A stretch of 64,000 bases of DNA from Lophius americanus (Eukaryota > Chordata > Actinopteri > Lophiiformes > Lophiidae), in the NCBI GenBank assembly GCA_037951165.1, contig JBBDHG010000054.1, positions 5,222,001 through 5,286,000 on the forward strand, written 5' to 3'. The notes beneath the pieces are model-generated. The model had not been told where the DNA came from and did no database searches. It was given only the letters and a program-made list of their open reading frames with translations. Numbering within the stretch: position 1 is the first letter of the stretch; every line of letters begins with the position of its first letter. Of the stretch, positions 1-11,610 are shown in pieces. A program made the translations under genes and the position numbers.

Positions 1-179
1 TGAACCAGAATCTGTTCATTACAACTGGATGAAGCTTGAGGGGCAGCACTTACTGAAGGGTCCATTTTAAGTTTATCATGTATACACTACCATGAACAAC
101 GTGTGTATGAACTGCCGGACTCAGCAAGACCTTACTTTGATAAGTTGTAGCTGTGATTTAGGGTTTATTTGGATGGATT

Positions 180-720
180 TGGGTTTATTTAGTTTATTCC
201 TCTATGTCACGTGCCACTCCTTACATGTGCAGTCTTAGTTTTCCTTTCTAATTGTTTTGCCAAAATATCTTTCACCTGTCCCTGATTAGTTTTTCTAATT
301 AAAAAGTTTCTTATATTTTTATGGCTGTCTTCTACTTTAAGATTCCATATTACCACTGCTGTTTCCCTGCCATATTGGTTGTCAGCCCCATCCTGATTGG
401 TTTCACTTGTGCCTCAGCTTTGTCTCCTCTCATTATACGTAATATGTGTTTCCTGCCATTATTTCTGGCAAATTATTATATTATTCTCTCTGATTTTGTT
501 CTGCCACATGTTCAAGTCTTTTTTCCCCGCGTTATTCAGTTTATTTTCTCATGTTAACAGTATATTTGCTCAGTTTCAACTCTTTTCTTGGACTTTGACT
601 CTGCTACTGATTTTGAGATGTTCCCTGTGATTTTGTATCAAACCCGTTTTGTCTGACTCTGCCTGTCCCTTCTTCTCTGGGGTGTGCTCTCCTGTTCCTC
701 TTATGTAGTAGGGACTTTTT
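180..720 (+). repeat. Possible degraded interspersed repeat (unclassified)
   Basis: T-rich sequence with phrases such as CACCTGTCCCTGATTAG, CCTGATTGGTTTCACTTGTG and GACTCTGCCTGTCCC. These resemble the pyrimidine-rich non-coding part of repeats common in fish genomes. Two short overlapping reading frames (321-557 and 397-630) are leucine- and phenylalanine-rich by composition only and show no domain. I see no terminal repeats or target duplication, so the boundaries are approximate. The resemblance is from memory of such sequences. Confidence 0.35.
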
Positions 721-2200
721 TTCATATCAAAACCACAAAATGACATTGATGTGATAAAATTACAAACTGACGCTGGCTGGAACTTTCAAACTGCTCAGAA
801 GATATATGGTTTACTTTTTGATCCCATATTATTAGATTTGCTTTATTTTAAATAGTAAACTCCAGGGATACGGTACCAAACTTGTATTACTGCACTTAAT
901 ACAGTATCTGCATTCAGTGAGTTTTTGTTTTGCTGAAAAAACTTTACTTCACTCCCTGCATTTTAACACAACTGTCAAATGTGACAAATAGCTTGTTACC
1001 ATTTATGGCGTGTTTACTATACATCAAGACTGATTTCAACCTTAACGAAGAGACCAAAACTTTTGTTAAATTTTTTTTTGATGTGTAATTGCAATACAGC
1101 TCCTTACAATAACGTTTAATAAAGACAGTCTCTTGGTGTATCCATTGGTGCATATCACATATGACCAATGAAACAACATTACAAATATGTAAGAGGAGAA
1201 AAAAGACAACAAATATATGCAGAAACTGGAATCCAAAGAATAGGTGTAATATTGTTCTGTATTTTTCCCTACATCTCATCTTCATAATAGTATTCAAATC
1301 TGAATTATTTTTTGTCTGTGAATGACAATAATTGATATTCAAATAAAGTTCCTAATCCCTAAAATTAATATTTCATTTATATGACGATAAGGTTTAGTCA
1401 GTTTGGCACACAAACAGCTGGTAGTAAAGTCCTTCAAATAATTTGTACTTGGGCGTGTGGTTGTGCGTACGTGGGAATTAATGCCACTTTGGATTTTGAT
1501 TTTGAAGTGAAGTGGTGGAATTGTTTTTTGCTTGAAATCTTTCTTGTTTAGATATTATCATTTTATTATTAAATCCGTCAAAATACAAATTCTTAAACAA
1601 ACAAACTGTTTTTTTTCATAAAACATATGCAGGATATCGATGACTTTTATGCCATGAAACACTTGTTTTTTAAATGTTCAGTGAATATTGTGAAATTGAG
1701 ATATTTGTAAACTTTGTTTTCATTTCAGTTGCTGTAAGGGGAACAGCAGTAACAGTAAGGGTGCTGTGTATAGAAACCGCTACTAAAAATGTGATTTTAT
1801 ATGAGGACTGCATCCCAGGCCAAAGCATTACATCTAGCAGTCCCTTTTTGTGTCGCGATCTGTCGTCTTAGTTCCCCTAAAGTAATTGGTTACAAACTTT
1901 GATGGATCTGGTGGTGTGTTCTCAGCGCCACTGATGCTACTGAACCATCTTAGAACTATTATAGAAGTGAGCAATTATAGTATATAGATTTTAGAGTATC
2001 AAAGACAAAACTGACAAATAGGCCTAGCTAACAAACAAATGGCTCTCAGCTACTTCAGCACCACGGACAGCACCGTGGATTCACAAGCACAGAACAGTCA
2101 GGTTACTGGTCTACGGAGCCCCTCTGTCAGTTGAGATATGTAAATCTGTACCTTCAGTTTAGACGTCTGTGCGCCCAGTTTATAAGCTGCAGATATAAAC
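721..2200. other. AT-rich DNA with no recognisable feature
   Basis: Low-complexity A/T runs and scattered short reading frames without domains, including 944-1342 on the minus strand and 1674-1871 on the plus strand. A small inverted repeat (CCACGG...CCGTGG) lies near 2060-2075. No exon, repeat or RNA gene was recognised. Confidence 0.5.
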
Positions 2201-2204
2201 TATT

Positions 2205-2400
2205 AAAGCAATTGCTAACTATTTTGATAATGGATTAAAACTTTTGAGTGATTTTTAAGATGAAAATTTCCATAATATCTGCTTCCAGCCTGTCAAATGT
2301 GAATATGTTCTGATTTTCTCAGTCCTTTATGGCGGTAAATTAAATATATCTGTGCTTTGGACTGTTGAGTAGGACATAATACAACATTTTATTGGATTTT
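2205..2400. repeat. Fragment of a widespread teleost interspersed repeat
   Basis: The string TCTGCTTCCAGC...GTGAATATGTTCTGATTTTCTCAGTCC...GTAAATTAAATAT followed by TTTGGACTGTTGA is the core of a very common teleost non-coding repeat. Its typical ends contain ATTAATCGATTAATCG and ATAATCGTTAGTTGCA stretches. Here the left end, GCAATTGCTAACTATTTTG, matches that terminal region in degraded form. The copy is truncated on the right, where it runs into a poly-T tract at 2397-2432. I do not assign it to a superfamily. Confidence 0.6.
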
Positions 2401-2432
2401 TTTTTTTATTTTTTTATTTTTTATTTTTTTAA

Positions 2433-2965
2433 AGATTTTGAGTAAGCCAATAGAAATCTGGACCCCCCAAAAAGTAGTTTATGAGTTTACAAACCTTCCA
2501 ATGTGGCTGCACTAAAGCAGTTCTGCAAAGAAGAGTAAACTAACATTTTCTGAAACTGATCTTCAGTTATTATAAATGTTGTTTGCAGTTGTCATTGCTG
2601 CTACAGGTGGCACAACTAACTACTCTCTTTCACGCACACACATAAAAAACATTATTTCAGCCTTGATAATAGGCAGTTGAGCAATACATCTGCTTTAATA
2701 TAATATTATATGGTGATTAGAATATCACTAGTTTTTTTAACATCTGGAGGCAATCCAGATTTTGTCCACTAGATGTCAGAACGCTCCCGGAATTGAGTGG
2801 CTCAAATCCAGCACTTGGTATAATCACACATATAAATTAAAATTAATTAAGAATGGTCAAACTAAAGAGAATTATAACATCTCATCATGTGTTAAAATGT
2901 AGTGCACCCATTTCTTATTGATTATTAATGGTTATAGGGTATCTAAGTTAAAATTTTGACTGATC
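2433..2965. other. AT-rich DNA with no recognisable feature
   Basis: Nothing is recognised beyond a phrase near 2765, TCCACTAGATGTCAG, which resembles fragments seen in many vertebrate repeats. It is too short to classify. Confidence 0.5.
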
Positions 2966-2967
2966 TG

Positions 2968-3040
2968 ACTGACTGGTAAAGGTTTAGCCTGTAATTTCCC
3001 CGTTGGACTAATAAAGGTTATCTTATCTTATCACATTATC
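2968..3040 (+). repeat. LINE-type 3' tail fragment
   Basis: TGTAATTTCCCCGTTGGAC followed by TAATAAAGGTTATC and then short TTATC iterations has the form of the 3' terminus of fish non-LTR elements (TTTCC..GGATTAATAAAG plus a short microsatellite). Only the tail survives; no open reading frame adjoins it. Orientation follows from the polyadenylation-like AATAAAG. Confidence 0.55.
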
Positions 3041-3369
3041 CATAATCAATTTAAAAAGAGAGACATAACTGAGACAAAACTCATTTCATATCAAATATCC
3101 CTTCATCTACCTTATATTTATTCATTCATGCGTTTTAATATTGGGTGATTGTCAATAGGTATTGCTGTCTCTTCCAGCCACCAAAAGAGGGAGACATTTC
3201 ATTAGGAATAAATAAGAACATCAATTCCATATATAAAAGCTCTTCATACTATCTGTGTCTCATATAGTTAACATTTTTTTCAAACTCTGCTTACGAGCAA
3301 GTATTTAAATCCTAAATCAGCCTACAGGTTATTATTTTTTAGATATCTTAATGTGTTTCTTTTACCCAG

Positions 3370-3725
3370 GCCGATACCTTTTGACCACCAGGGCTGGGGG
3401 CATTCTGCAATCCTGCCCTCTTATGAGTATGCAAAGCCTCCTAACTTAGCAGGAAGTTTACGTGTGAGCAGCCGACAGAGTTACGTGTGACTTTAGTCAG
3501 AAGATGGCAATGGTGTCAGGTTATTGTTTGGCTGTCAGTGCTGGTGGGCCGTGCAGGCGGCGGCTCAGCGGTGAGCAGGGCTCCTTTCTGCCTGCTGGAG
3601 ATCTTGTAGTGGCTGCTTGAGTCAGCCCTAAGCCGCTGCTCTCCCCACACAGGGCTCCCTTCACCAGCATTCACCTAAATCTGTCACACAGATTTGACAC
3701 TGCGTCACTTGGAGTGCACTCTGGA
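3370..3725. other. GC-elevated island, candidate conserved non-coding element
   Basis: A stretch clearly richer in G+C than its AT-rich flanks, free of recognised repeats, including GCAGGCGGCGGCTCAGCG and TCCCCACACAGGGCTCCC. No reading frame or splice-bounded exon is convincing. It could be a regulatory element or part of an untranslated exon. The call rests on composition alone. Confidence 0.3.
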
Positions 3726-4559
3726 ATGACATGTATATAATGTGGAATATTGTGCACATTTACAGCCTGGACTTCCCTTAGAGCGTTAACGGTTTTCTTG
3801 TTTGTTTTTTTTTATATATTTTTTTTCTTTCTTGTGGGAAAAAAAGACACATTTTCAGCATTTTTTTTGGCGTTATTTAATTCAATTCAAAAATAAATTC
3901 TTGTTTTTCATGTATCAAACTAACACACTTTACTATTAAAAGATTATAGATTGAATTTGATTGAAAAAAAACATTCAAATCATAAAACAAGTTAGAAGAT
4001 AGAATTAAAGAAGACCAGCTTACAATCTTACCATATGGGGATTTATACCACCTGAGCATCGTCTTTACATTTCATGGCCAGGCAGAATTTAACGGGCAAG
4101 CATGCGGCATATCTAGACCATAAACCTAACAACCCAAATCAGCTCAAATTAGGCTCATGGCTATTTATGCTTGAGGAATTACCTTAAATGCTGTCCTTTT
4201 TCCCTTAGAGGAAATAATCTAAACCGATCCTGATTTTAAGAATAAATGAATGAATAAATTCCCTCATCGGGGTAGTTCTTTATAGACGTGTGAAATATGA
4301 TGTGTTATGAATAAGAAAACATGGATCATAATTAAGCATTTTTTGCATGTAATGTAATGCAGTTAAATCTTGCTTTCTCCATATTTACATAACACATTTG
4401 TGTGTATTTACTCTTTTTGTTCAGACACACATTTCACAGTTAACACTCTGTGTTTTTATTATTTCGCATGAATCTTTTAGAGTCACAAATTTACATAAAT
4501 GTATTTTAAAAAATGATTCCCAAAAATGATTTTAAAACAAATCTTTGCTTTTTCTGAGG
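3726..4559. other. AT-rich DNA with no recognisable feature
   Basis: Poly-T and A/T-rich sequence. The only reading frame (3877-4059, minus) is low complexity. No repeat family was recognised. Confidence 0.5.
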
Positions 4560-5060
4560 CTTATAAAAACATCAAGCCCTCTGCCTCTGCTGCTTGTGTC
4601 TCCTGCCTGTAGAAAGTTGCCCATCAGCCTGGGTTGACTTCTTCTCCTCACAATGCTTTTGCTCTGCCGCTTTCTCATGCAGCACTTTCGGGATAAAGGG
4701 GTAGCAATTGGCCTTGGTGGCCAGTAAGAAGGATTTTCTCTCCCGAGCTGGTGTGGCTTTGTCGGTTTGTGCTGCAGACAGCGGTTTGAAAACTGGGTTG
4801 TGGGTTAGGATTCTTGAAGGAATGAAATTTGATATAATGTTCCTGCATGCTGTAATGATGTTTGTTTATATATTAATGAGTTAGCCGTGGGCAGTCCATC
4901 TTGCTGTTTGTGAGAGGGTGATATGTGTGTCCTCTGAAGCAGACCTAGGAGGATCATTATGACTCACTTAAACAGTTGTAAATGAGAAGTCATGGACATC
5001 TGCTCTTTTGGGAGCCTGCATTCTTGTGAAAAGAGAATAGAGGTTAAAAATCTGCTAAAT
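4560..5060. other. Repeat-poor, enhancer-like block
   Basis: Balanced composition, absence of repeats and motif-dense text, for example TATTAATGAGTTAGCC near 4870, are typical of vertebrate conserved non-coding elements. There is no coding potential. Conservation cannot be tested here. Confidence 0.3.
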
Positions 5061-5819
5061 GGGTTAGCAGCAACAAGGTCCTTCTTCTCCACAGGTAATG
5101 AGTTTGATTAATTTTTGACCTTTGGAAACTTTTCATTCCTTTTTAAGCCCTCTTTTATATTTGCCCACCATGAGATAATAAAGAACTGGGTTGTTTTACA
5201 CCGAGGACTTAAAAGGAGAACTTGTTTTGTACAGGAATAACATGGGTTCACCAGAAATCCTGGTGATAATAATCATGATACTGTGTTTCATTTTTGTTTA
5301 CGTTGTAAAGCATTTAAAGTAAATACCAAAATAATAGAGTTTTTGAATTAAATCAATGCATCTATAGCCAGACTAATTAATATATCTGTTTTAGCTTTTT
5401 AAACTTTTTCCACTTTCACTTACACTGAAGACTTGTTAAAGCCACAAAAGCTGCTTGATTTAACACAACTTAACAATATTGTGTAAATCATATAATCAGA
5501 CCAGCACATGAGAATGTAGATATTATAAAATAAAATGGAAAAAAGATGAAAGTTTTAATCAATTTACAGTTTTTGTTACAGTACACAGACATATTAATGG
5601 ACCCAAGTTGACCTGATTATGTTGCATGTGCTTAATAGTAATTTTAAGTCGGTTATGCATCTTAAAGGTGTAGTAATTGTTGATATAACTCCATTAAGTA
5701 AATCCAGCACAACATTTTTTGAGTGTATATGCACCATGTTTTAAAGAGTTTCTTAACTTAAAGGATGAAAGAAAAAACTTTTTGGCCTATAAATAATAAT
5801 GTAGGGGATGCTTATTTTC
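5061..5819. other. AT-rich DNA with no recognisable feature
   Basis: Simple AT-rich sequence. I found no repeat, exon or RNA gene. Confidence 0.5.
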
Positions 5820-6440
5820 TCATACAGGTGTTTAGAAATACGCTCTCTGATAAATCATCATTTGTAGACTTACCCATAGACAGCGGTGACAGGTTTCCTC
5901 AGATAATGTAGAAAAATGGGGAAAGAGAGGGCTGGGCTTAAGAGCAGAGAGATGCAGCATCTCTCCCTTCCGATGGAGGCCCTCCTGGGTTTGATTTAAT
6001 TCTTCTCTTGCACTATTAAAAAGGCCTTCTACTCTCTTCACTATATGCACCTTGCTGTCATAACTGGCACAAAATCATTTATCAATGCTGCATGCAGGCA
6101 GTGAGACTAAAGCCTTTCACAGTGTATATTTTTCCATTATTGATTGTGTACATAATGCATGGGGAAGTACAATGACAGGTCAGCTCCTGCGTTGGAATGA
6201 CCATGTTAGGCCAGTAGATGAGGAAACTTTTTCTGCTTCATCTACAGATCCATACTCAAATCATCATCCCTGCTGGGACCAAAAACTTTGTTCTAAAATT
6301 TTTTCAATTTGCTGTGGTGTTGCTGTCCGCTGAACTCAACAATGATCCTTCGCTGGACATATGATGAGCTGTTATTTGTTGCAATAAACTGACAGGCGGT
6401 GAATGTCACTCCTCGTCTTTGTTGTTTAATTTATTTTATT
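5820..6440. other. Repeat-poor, enhancer-like block
   Basis: High-complexity sequence including GCTGCATGCAGGCAG, TATTTTTCCATTATTGATTG and CAATAAACTGACAGG. Short reading frames occur on both strands (5832-6050 minus, 6085-6333 plus) without domains. Candidate conserved non-coding element by composition only. Confidence 0.3.
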
Positions 6441-6714
6441 TTCAAAGTAAAGGGAGGTGACCTTGCTGTGAGTGTTAGTCATTGATGTAGCTATAGTTAG
6501 TCCAGCCCCTGCTGAGAGTGTCTGTAGGAGACGCTACTTCCTCTCTCCGGCTCGTTCCTGGCATCCTTTACCCTGGATGAAACCTCGCTCAGCCTATTTG
6601 GGAATATTTTGTATGGGGGGGCTGTGCTTCTCAAGATCAAAGGTGTATAACAGTGGAGCCATCGTACCACGAGTCCATAAGGGGTAAAAAAATTTGTAAA
6701 ACATCTTACTCAAT

Positions 6715-6910
6715 CCTCTCAAAAATACATCACATTTACTTGATTTAGTTATGTCAACCGGTCCAACAAAACTAAGTTGAATACATGGGAAAAATATTGG
6801 GAAACTAATTATTACTGCATACTTTGAAGCAGATATCTCCAAAACAGCTTAACTAAGTGCTACGATACCCAGTTATGTTGAATGTAATGAAAAGTTATGT
6901 TTTAATTACT
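6715..6910 (+). repeat. AT-rich dispersed repeat, copy 1
   Basis: This segment aligns by eye with 56836-57000. Both begin ACATCACATTTACTT. Both then carry AAGTTGAAT/AAGTTGAAAT, CCAAAACA(G/T)CTT, TTAA(C)TAAGTGC and a final AGTTATGTT/AGTAATGTT. The family looks like a non-coding, AT-rich element, and no transposase frame is visible. The following 6911-7235 is AT-rich and unassigned. Confidence 0.5.
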
Positions 6911-7238
6911 GAATACAATTATGTAACTGCAAAACCTTCTTTTTTTTATTTTTATTAATACAATAAAAATCCTTTGTTTTATTCATCTATGATATTACAG
7001 CTAGCTATTTCAACATAGTAGATATGTGTATTATAACTAAACTGAAAAGTAACAAATTGACATGAATTGCACAACTAAACTACCACAACATGTTAGAAAA
7101 CAATCAGTTTTAACCAGAAAAAGGTAGAATTATTTATATGATGTAGCTAAATAGGCAAATAGCTAATGGCCTTAACAATATATTTATCTTGGTGATGTCT
7201 AATTTTAACCTACTTAAGAAAAAGGTGAAATGCTCCCA

Positions 7239-7384
7239 GTCTATTAGGCGTCTATTGGGGATCTAATAAAGGTGTATTAGAGATCTATTAGAGGTGTATT
7301 TGGGATCTATTAGAGGTGTATTGGGGGTATATTAGAGATGTATTAGGGGTCTATTAGAGGTCTATTAGAGGTCTATTAGGGTCT
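7239..7384. repeat. 12-bp minisatellite
   Basis: About twelve degenerate copies of TCTATTAGAGGT, with variants TGTATTAGAGAT, TCTATTTGGGAT-like and TGTATTGGGGGT. Some units differ by one or two bases in length. The last three units are almost identical, which suggests recent expansion at the right end. It is non-coding. Confidence 0.9.
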
Positions 7385-7549
7385 CTTGTTCCTAACTCTT
7401 TAGACTGAATATTTCTTGCATATTAAGCTGACATTATTGATTTAACGGTACTGGATATTATATTAAATCAGTACTTTAATCTTTGTGATAGAAGGCTAAT
7501 TTATATGTTATCTCCAAATATAAGTTTCTGTGAAATTATCAGCAGTGAA

Positions 7550-8050
7550 ACAGCCAGGCGTTGATCTTTTCCCTTCAGCAACCTTCATCTGTTATATTTA
7601 GCTTTATAATGAGAGTTAATAGTTTTATCAGTAGCTAACTAATGGTCTTATCAGGTGCTGACGAATCCCCTGCTCAATAAGCTTAAGGTAAATGGGAAGA
7701 ATCTATTGCAGGCTGAGGGCCCTTTATCTCTGCTGTCTGAAATATCGACACTTACAGTAATTTGTCCCCATTTTATATTGATTTCTTGTTTTGCTTTCAG
7801 GTTATGCTGTAAACAGGGTAAATAATGACAGATTTGATCAGAGCTCTTTCAAAGATGATCCGCACTTAACTGGCTGTTCTGCGGTCATAGTTCGCTTGTC
7901 AGCTGCATAATTAATGAAAGACCTCCGGAGTGGCAGTCGTTTTCAGTGATGGCTAAGCGCAGTGGTGACAAGAGTGCTGCAGAAAGTCTGCTTGATATCT
8001 GAAGATGTTAAGGTTTCAGATGCTTTAATATATAACTGAGTTGGAAGCAT
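7550..8050. other. Repeat-poor, enhancer-like block
   Basis: High-complexity sequence with CAGCTGCATAATTAATGAAAG (TAATTA homeodomain-type core) near 7895-7916 and TTTGATCAGAGCTCTTTCAAAG near 7832-7853. No reading frame has domain content. Candidate conserved non-coding element. Confidence 0.35.
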
Positions 8051-8219
8051 AGAAAATAAATGTTTGCAGGCTTGCAATGCAATCCTAATACAAGGGTAGG
8101 ATGAAAGACTTTTTATTCTCTCATTAGTGGAAATCCATCATGTCATCATGATTCTAAAACGGTAAAAAAAAATGTTACTCTGGAGAAATACTGGAAAGTT
8201 TTCTCCCATATTTATTTTG

Positions 8220-8990
8220 AAGGTCTACACTCAACGGGTTCTATCTCCTCCTATATCTCTGTCTGGAATGCATCGGTAAGCTGGGCCTCCAAAGGCTAGC
8301 ATATGGCTCTCTCTGCTGGCTTTGTGCAGGATGAAGAAGTCATAATCCTCAAACAGACTTAAATTCCTGCAGAAAGGCTCTTGATCCTGAATCCACTCAT
8401 TTTCTTCAAACAACCAGGGAGAAAATAGAAGAAGGGGATATTTGGGAATGGCTAAAATCCTTGATTGGAATCTGTTACAAGTGGATGCAAGTGCACATCT
8501 GCTCACTCGCTCACGCAGACACAAACAACCCCCAAATGAATACATGCACAAGCAGCTCCCCAGCCGTCGCCTGCTGCAGGTGAAAACCTGGTCGGCGTTG
8601 TTGAGAGCGGCTCTCTGAGCTCTTATTAAAAGGTAAACTTCTCTAAGGCCAGGGAATCATGTCAATCACAGGTTGTGTTTTCGCACCGAGCCCAAAGCCT
8701 GCACCCTCCACCCTGTCAGACGCTGTTATCACCCTCAAAGCCATATCAGAATGCTGTTTGTTCTGCGCTTTAGTTTCACCCACACACTGGATTCAAAAAG
8801 GTAGAGGTCTATTTGATAGTGTATATTTCATTGCCGGTGAGAAACTGTGTTTGTCTTGCTGTGTTTGTCAGTTCATATTTGAGCTGAAGGTTCCCATTAA
8901 AACTAAACACCATATCAGAGGAATATTGCTACCGCCAGGCTCCTTTAAATCACATATTGAGACCATTGAGGAAGCAATTTAGTCCAAACT
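8220..8990. other. Repeat-poor, enhancer-like block
   Basis: Moderately GC-rich sequence. Short frames on both strands (8231-8551 minus, 8659-8982 plus) show no recognisable domain. Around 8570-8720 it contains GCTGCAGGTGAAAACC and GCACCGAGCCCAAAGCC. Non-coding regulatory sequence is more likely than an exon, because no clean splice-bounded frame exists. Confidence 0.3.
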
Positions 8991-9885
8991 TAGTTTATAT
9001 CTGTGTCTGTGTTATGTTTGTTTGTGCACTTAATTCACTTTTATTTAATAAACAACTACTTAGTTACTCATTACCTATTACGTTGTTATTTTCCTCAAAA
9101 TTTTCTCATGCTATTTATTTGGCTATTCTCATTGATTTAAGCGTTTCAAGTTGTCAGGATAGTTGAAAAACTTTTAAAACAAAATAACAAAATGTAATTT
9201 TGTAGGATGATATGCGTATGTGTAATATATGCCAATGAAAAAAGTAAATTGGTTTATCCCTATATCTATGTATATAGTGGTCAAAGTCTCTTTTATCAGC
9301 TGTAATTACACTGTAAACTTTAATACCCTTACCTTACTTTAAAAAAAAAAAAAAGTCATGAAGACAAAGAAAGTGGAAACTAGTGAAAAAGTAATGCATT
9401 TATTTAAATTTTTTGAAACCAAGTACTGTTTTTTTTTTCAGCTTTAGCTCCTTGAAATGAATCATCTGCTTGGGAATTTTGTGACTTTTTTAAAATCAAC
9501 TTATATCAATTTGCATTGGGGTTCAAATCTGTGAGGATGTATCTGTTCCACAGCCTGGTTGGTCGTGGAATGCACACGATCAAGAGTTTTTACTAAAACT
9601 CTTAAATAATAATTTATTATTATTCTACTTAAATGTATTAAAAAAATACTTTTTAAATAGATAGGACCTTGCTTAACTTCTGATATCAGTTCCAATATAT
9701 CACGTTAAATACCTGCTTGATCCTCCCCATTCTCACACCTATGGACTTAAAAAAACATTCATCAAGCGTTGAGGCTTCTCCAATCATTAGGAAGTTTGCT
9801 GCACAAACGACAGGATCCAACACAATGGGTGGCGAGGGAAATAAAAAGACACTGGGGCTAGTATTGACATTGTTGCTAGACCTAC
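8991..9885. other. AT-rich DNA with no recognisable feature
   Basis: A/T runs and short homopolymers (poly-A near 9341, poly-T near 9430). Nothing was recognised. Confidence 0.5.
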
Positions 9886-9887
9886 CA

Positions 9888-9888
<1 letters not shown>

Positions 9889-9948
<60 letters not shown>

Positions 9949-9984
9949 CACGCGCGCACACACAGAGACACATGCACACACACA
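9889..9984. repeat. (CA)n microsatellite
   Basis: An uninterrupted CA dinucleotide run of about 58 bases (9889-9946) continues as an imperfect CA/CG/GA tail to 9984. The run explains the histidine/threonine and cysteine/valine reading frames crossing it, which are therefore not genes. CA/TG tracts are the commonest microsatellite type in fish. Confidence 0.97.
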
Positions 9985-11540
9985 AATTTGCATGATGTCA
10001 CAGAGAAATACAGTGAGTGATGAGGGACACTAGTATTGTGTTCCCAATATTGTCAAGCAGCTTTGGTCACGAAAACAACAATAACCAGGCGAGCAGGTTT
10101 AAACAAAGTAATTATTAACGCATGAACAAACTCAAAGTTAATTTTTCATTGAAGACGCATTTTATTTCGTGCACTTTTAGCTGTTTCTATGCTGCTGGGG
10201 GAAAAAAAAAATAGAAAAAGACCAGGAACAAAAAACTGAAGTCATTAGTATGCAAACGGTACAGTAGTCTTGTCTGTTCAAGAATCCATATCTCTAGATG
10301 AGGAAACAGTCCAAGAAGGTTTGTGCTGGAATGGCGTGTAAACAAGCCATTACTGCAACTCTCGCTGATTAACATATGATTGTAATTCATCATATCATGT
10401 GCAGCTGGTGACATCTTGCAGTCGCATTTATTCTGGGTTGATACATGCCTTTGGTTCCTTTTTTGACGAGTAAAAAACAAACAAATTTCAGGCTGCTGCT
10501 GCATTTGTTTAAGATGAATGGACAGAATGGATCAGCAAATCAGGTGTGTCAGGTGATTGGCACAATCACGTCTGAAATCCTGGTGGAATCATGGTAACAC
10601 GGTATTCGGAGAAACGCTGACAGTGCAGACAGACCCATGTGAGTAACATGCCGTACCACAATGATGTAGCAACATTTACTGTACATACGCCAATGTAGTG
10701 GTCCACAAACTCAACATGTACCCCCATGTGAATACTTTTTTCACTCTGTACCGTCCTGGCATATTTTTACCGAGGGTGTGTTGAGGTGTGCTGGCTTCAT
10801 GATTACCACTAAAAAGGCCCAGTGACTAAGGTGAAGTTCAGCTAGTTTAAGTAAATCCTATTAAAACATACTTCCACACATGAACTCTGATTTATTTGAT
10901 GTTTTTTTTTTTTTGCTTTATAATACGTTTAGTTTATTAGGTCGCAAATCCTGAACAAAATCTAAAATCTCATAACTTTTAAAGAGTGTTTCAACAATCG
11001 ATACAAGTTCACCATTTGACGTGCAGATGTTCCCCGTCACCTTTTTAAAAAAAATTTATCTAATGAGTAATAGCAGCTTGTTAATAAATGTATAAATGGT
11101 CACAATTGACTTAATAAAGTAGTTGTAGCCCTTTATGGTATGCATAGCCCCATGTTTATGATATCAACATTTAGTGGCATTAAAATAACTAACATTTTAT
11201 CATGCTCAGGTTGATTGACTGGCCCCTTAAATACACGCACAATACTATGTAGTTAACCCAATTCAGCTTTTATTAAAGCCTCATTTCATTTATTAGCATA
11301 TAGGATTTAACAAATATGGATAAGGATTATAACGTTTTGATGTTTATGGGTCTAAGAAAATAACAATTGGTGCTTAATGACCTCAAAAATACAGTATGTT
11401 TGTCATTTTTCCAGTGTAATCTAATTTGTTTTAATAAGCCAACATATACCATAGGAATAGTTGTGAGAAAAATATCTGTGATTAGCTCAGGATATAATTT
11501 GTCAAATATTTATACAGACATATTTTCAGCAATGTTTAAT
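9985..11540. other. Unassigned sequence
   Basis: Mixed AT-rich DNA with homopolymers. A slightly denser segment at 10300-10800 contains CAGGTGTGTCAGGTGATTGG. No repeat family, exon or RNA gene was recognised. Confidence 0.5.
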
Positions 11541-11542
11541 AC

Positions 11543-11610
11543 AAAAATGTCAACTAATCAAAAATGTCAACTAATCAAAAATGTCAACTAATCAAATATG
11601 TCAACTAATC
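11543..11610. repeat. 17-bp tandem repeat
   Basis: Four near-perfect copies of AAAAATGTCAACTAATC. The fourth has AATAT for AAAAT, and a partial AACTAACGTC follows. Near-identity between units suggests a young expansion. It is non-coding. Confidence 0.93.

Noticed and set aside
944..1342. Longest frame in the window (132 codons, minus)
   Set aside because: Low-complexity composition, no domain, no splice context, and in AT-rich DNA where frames of this length occur by chance.
9686..9995. Reading frames rich in Cys/Val or His/Thr around 9.9 kb
   Set aside because: They are the translation of the (CA)n microsatellite in different frames.
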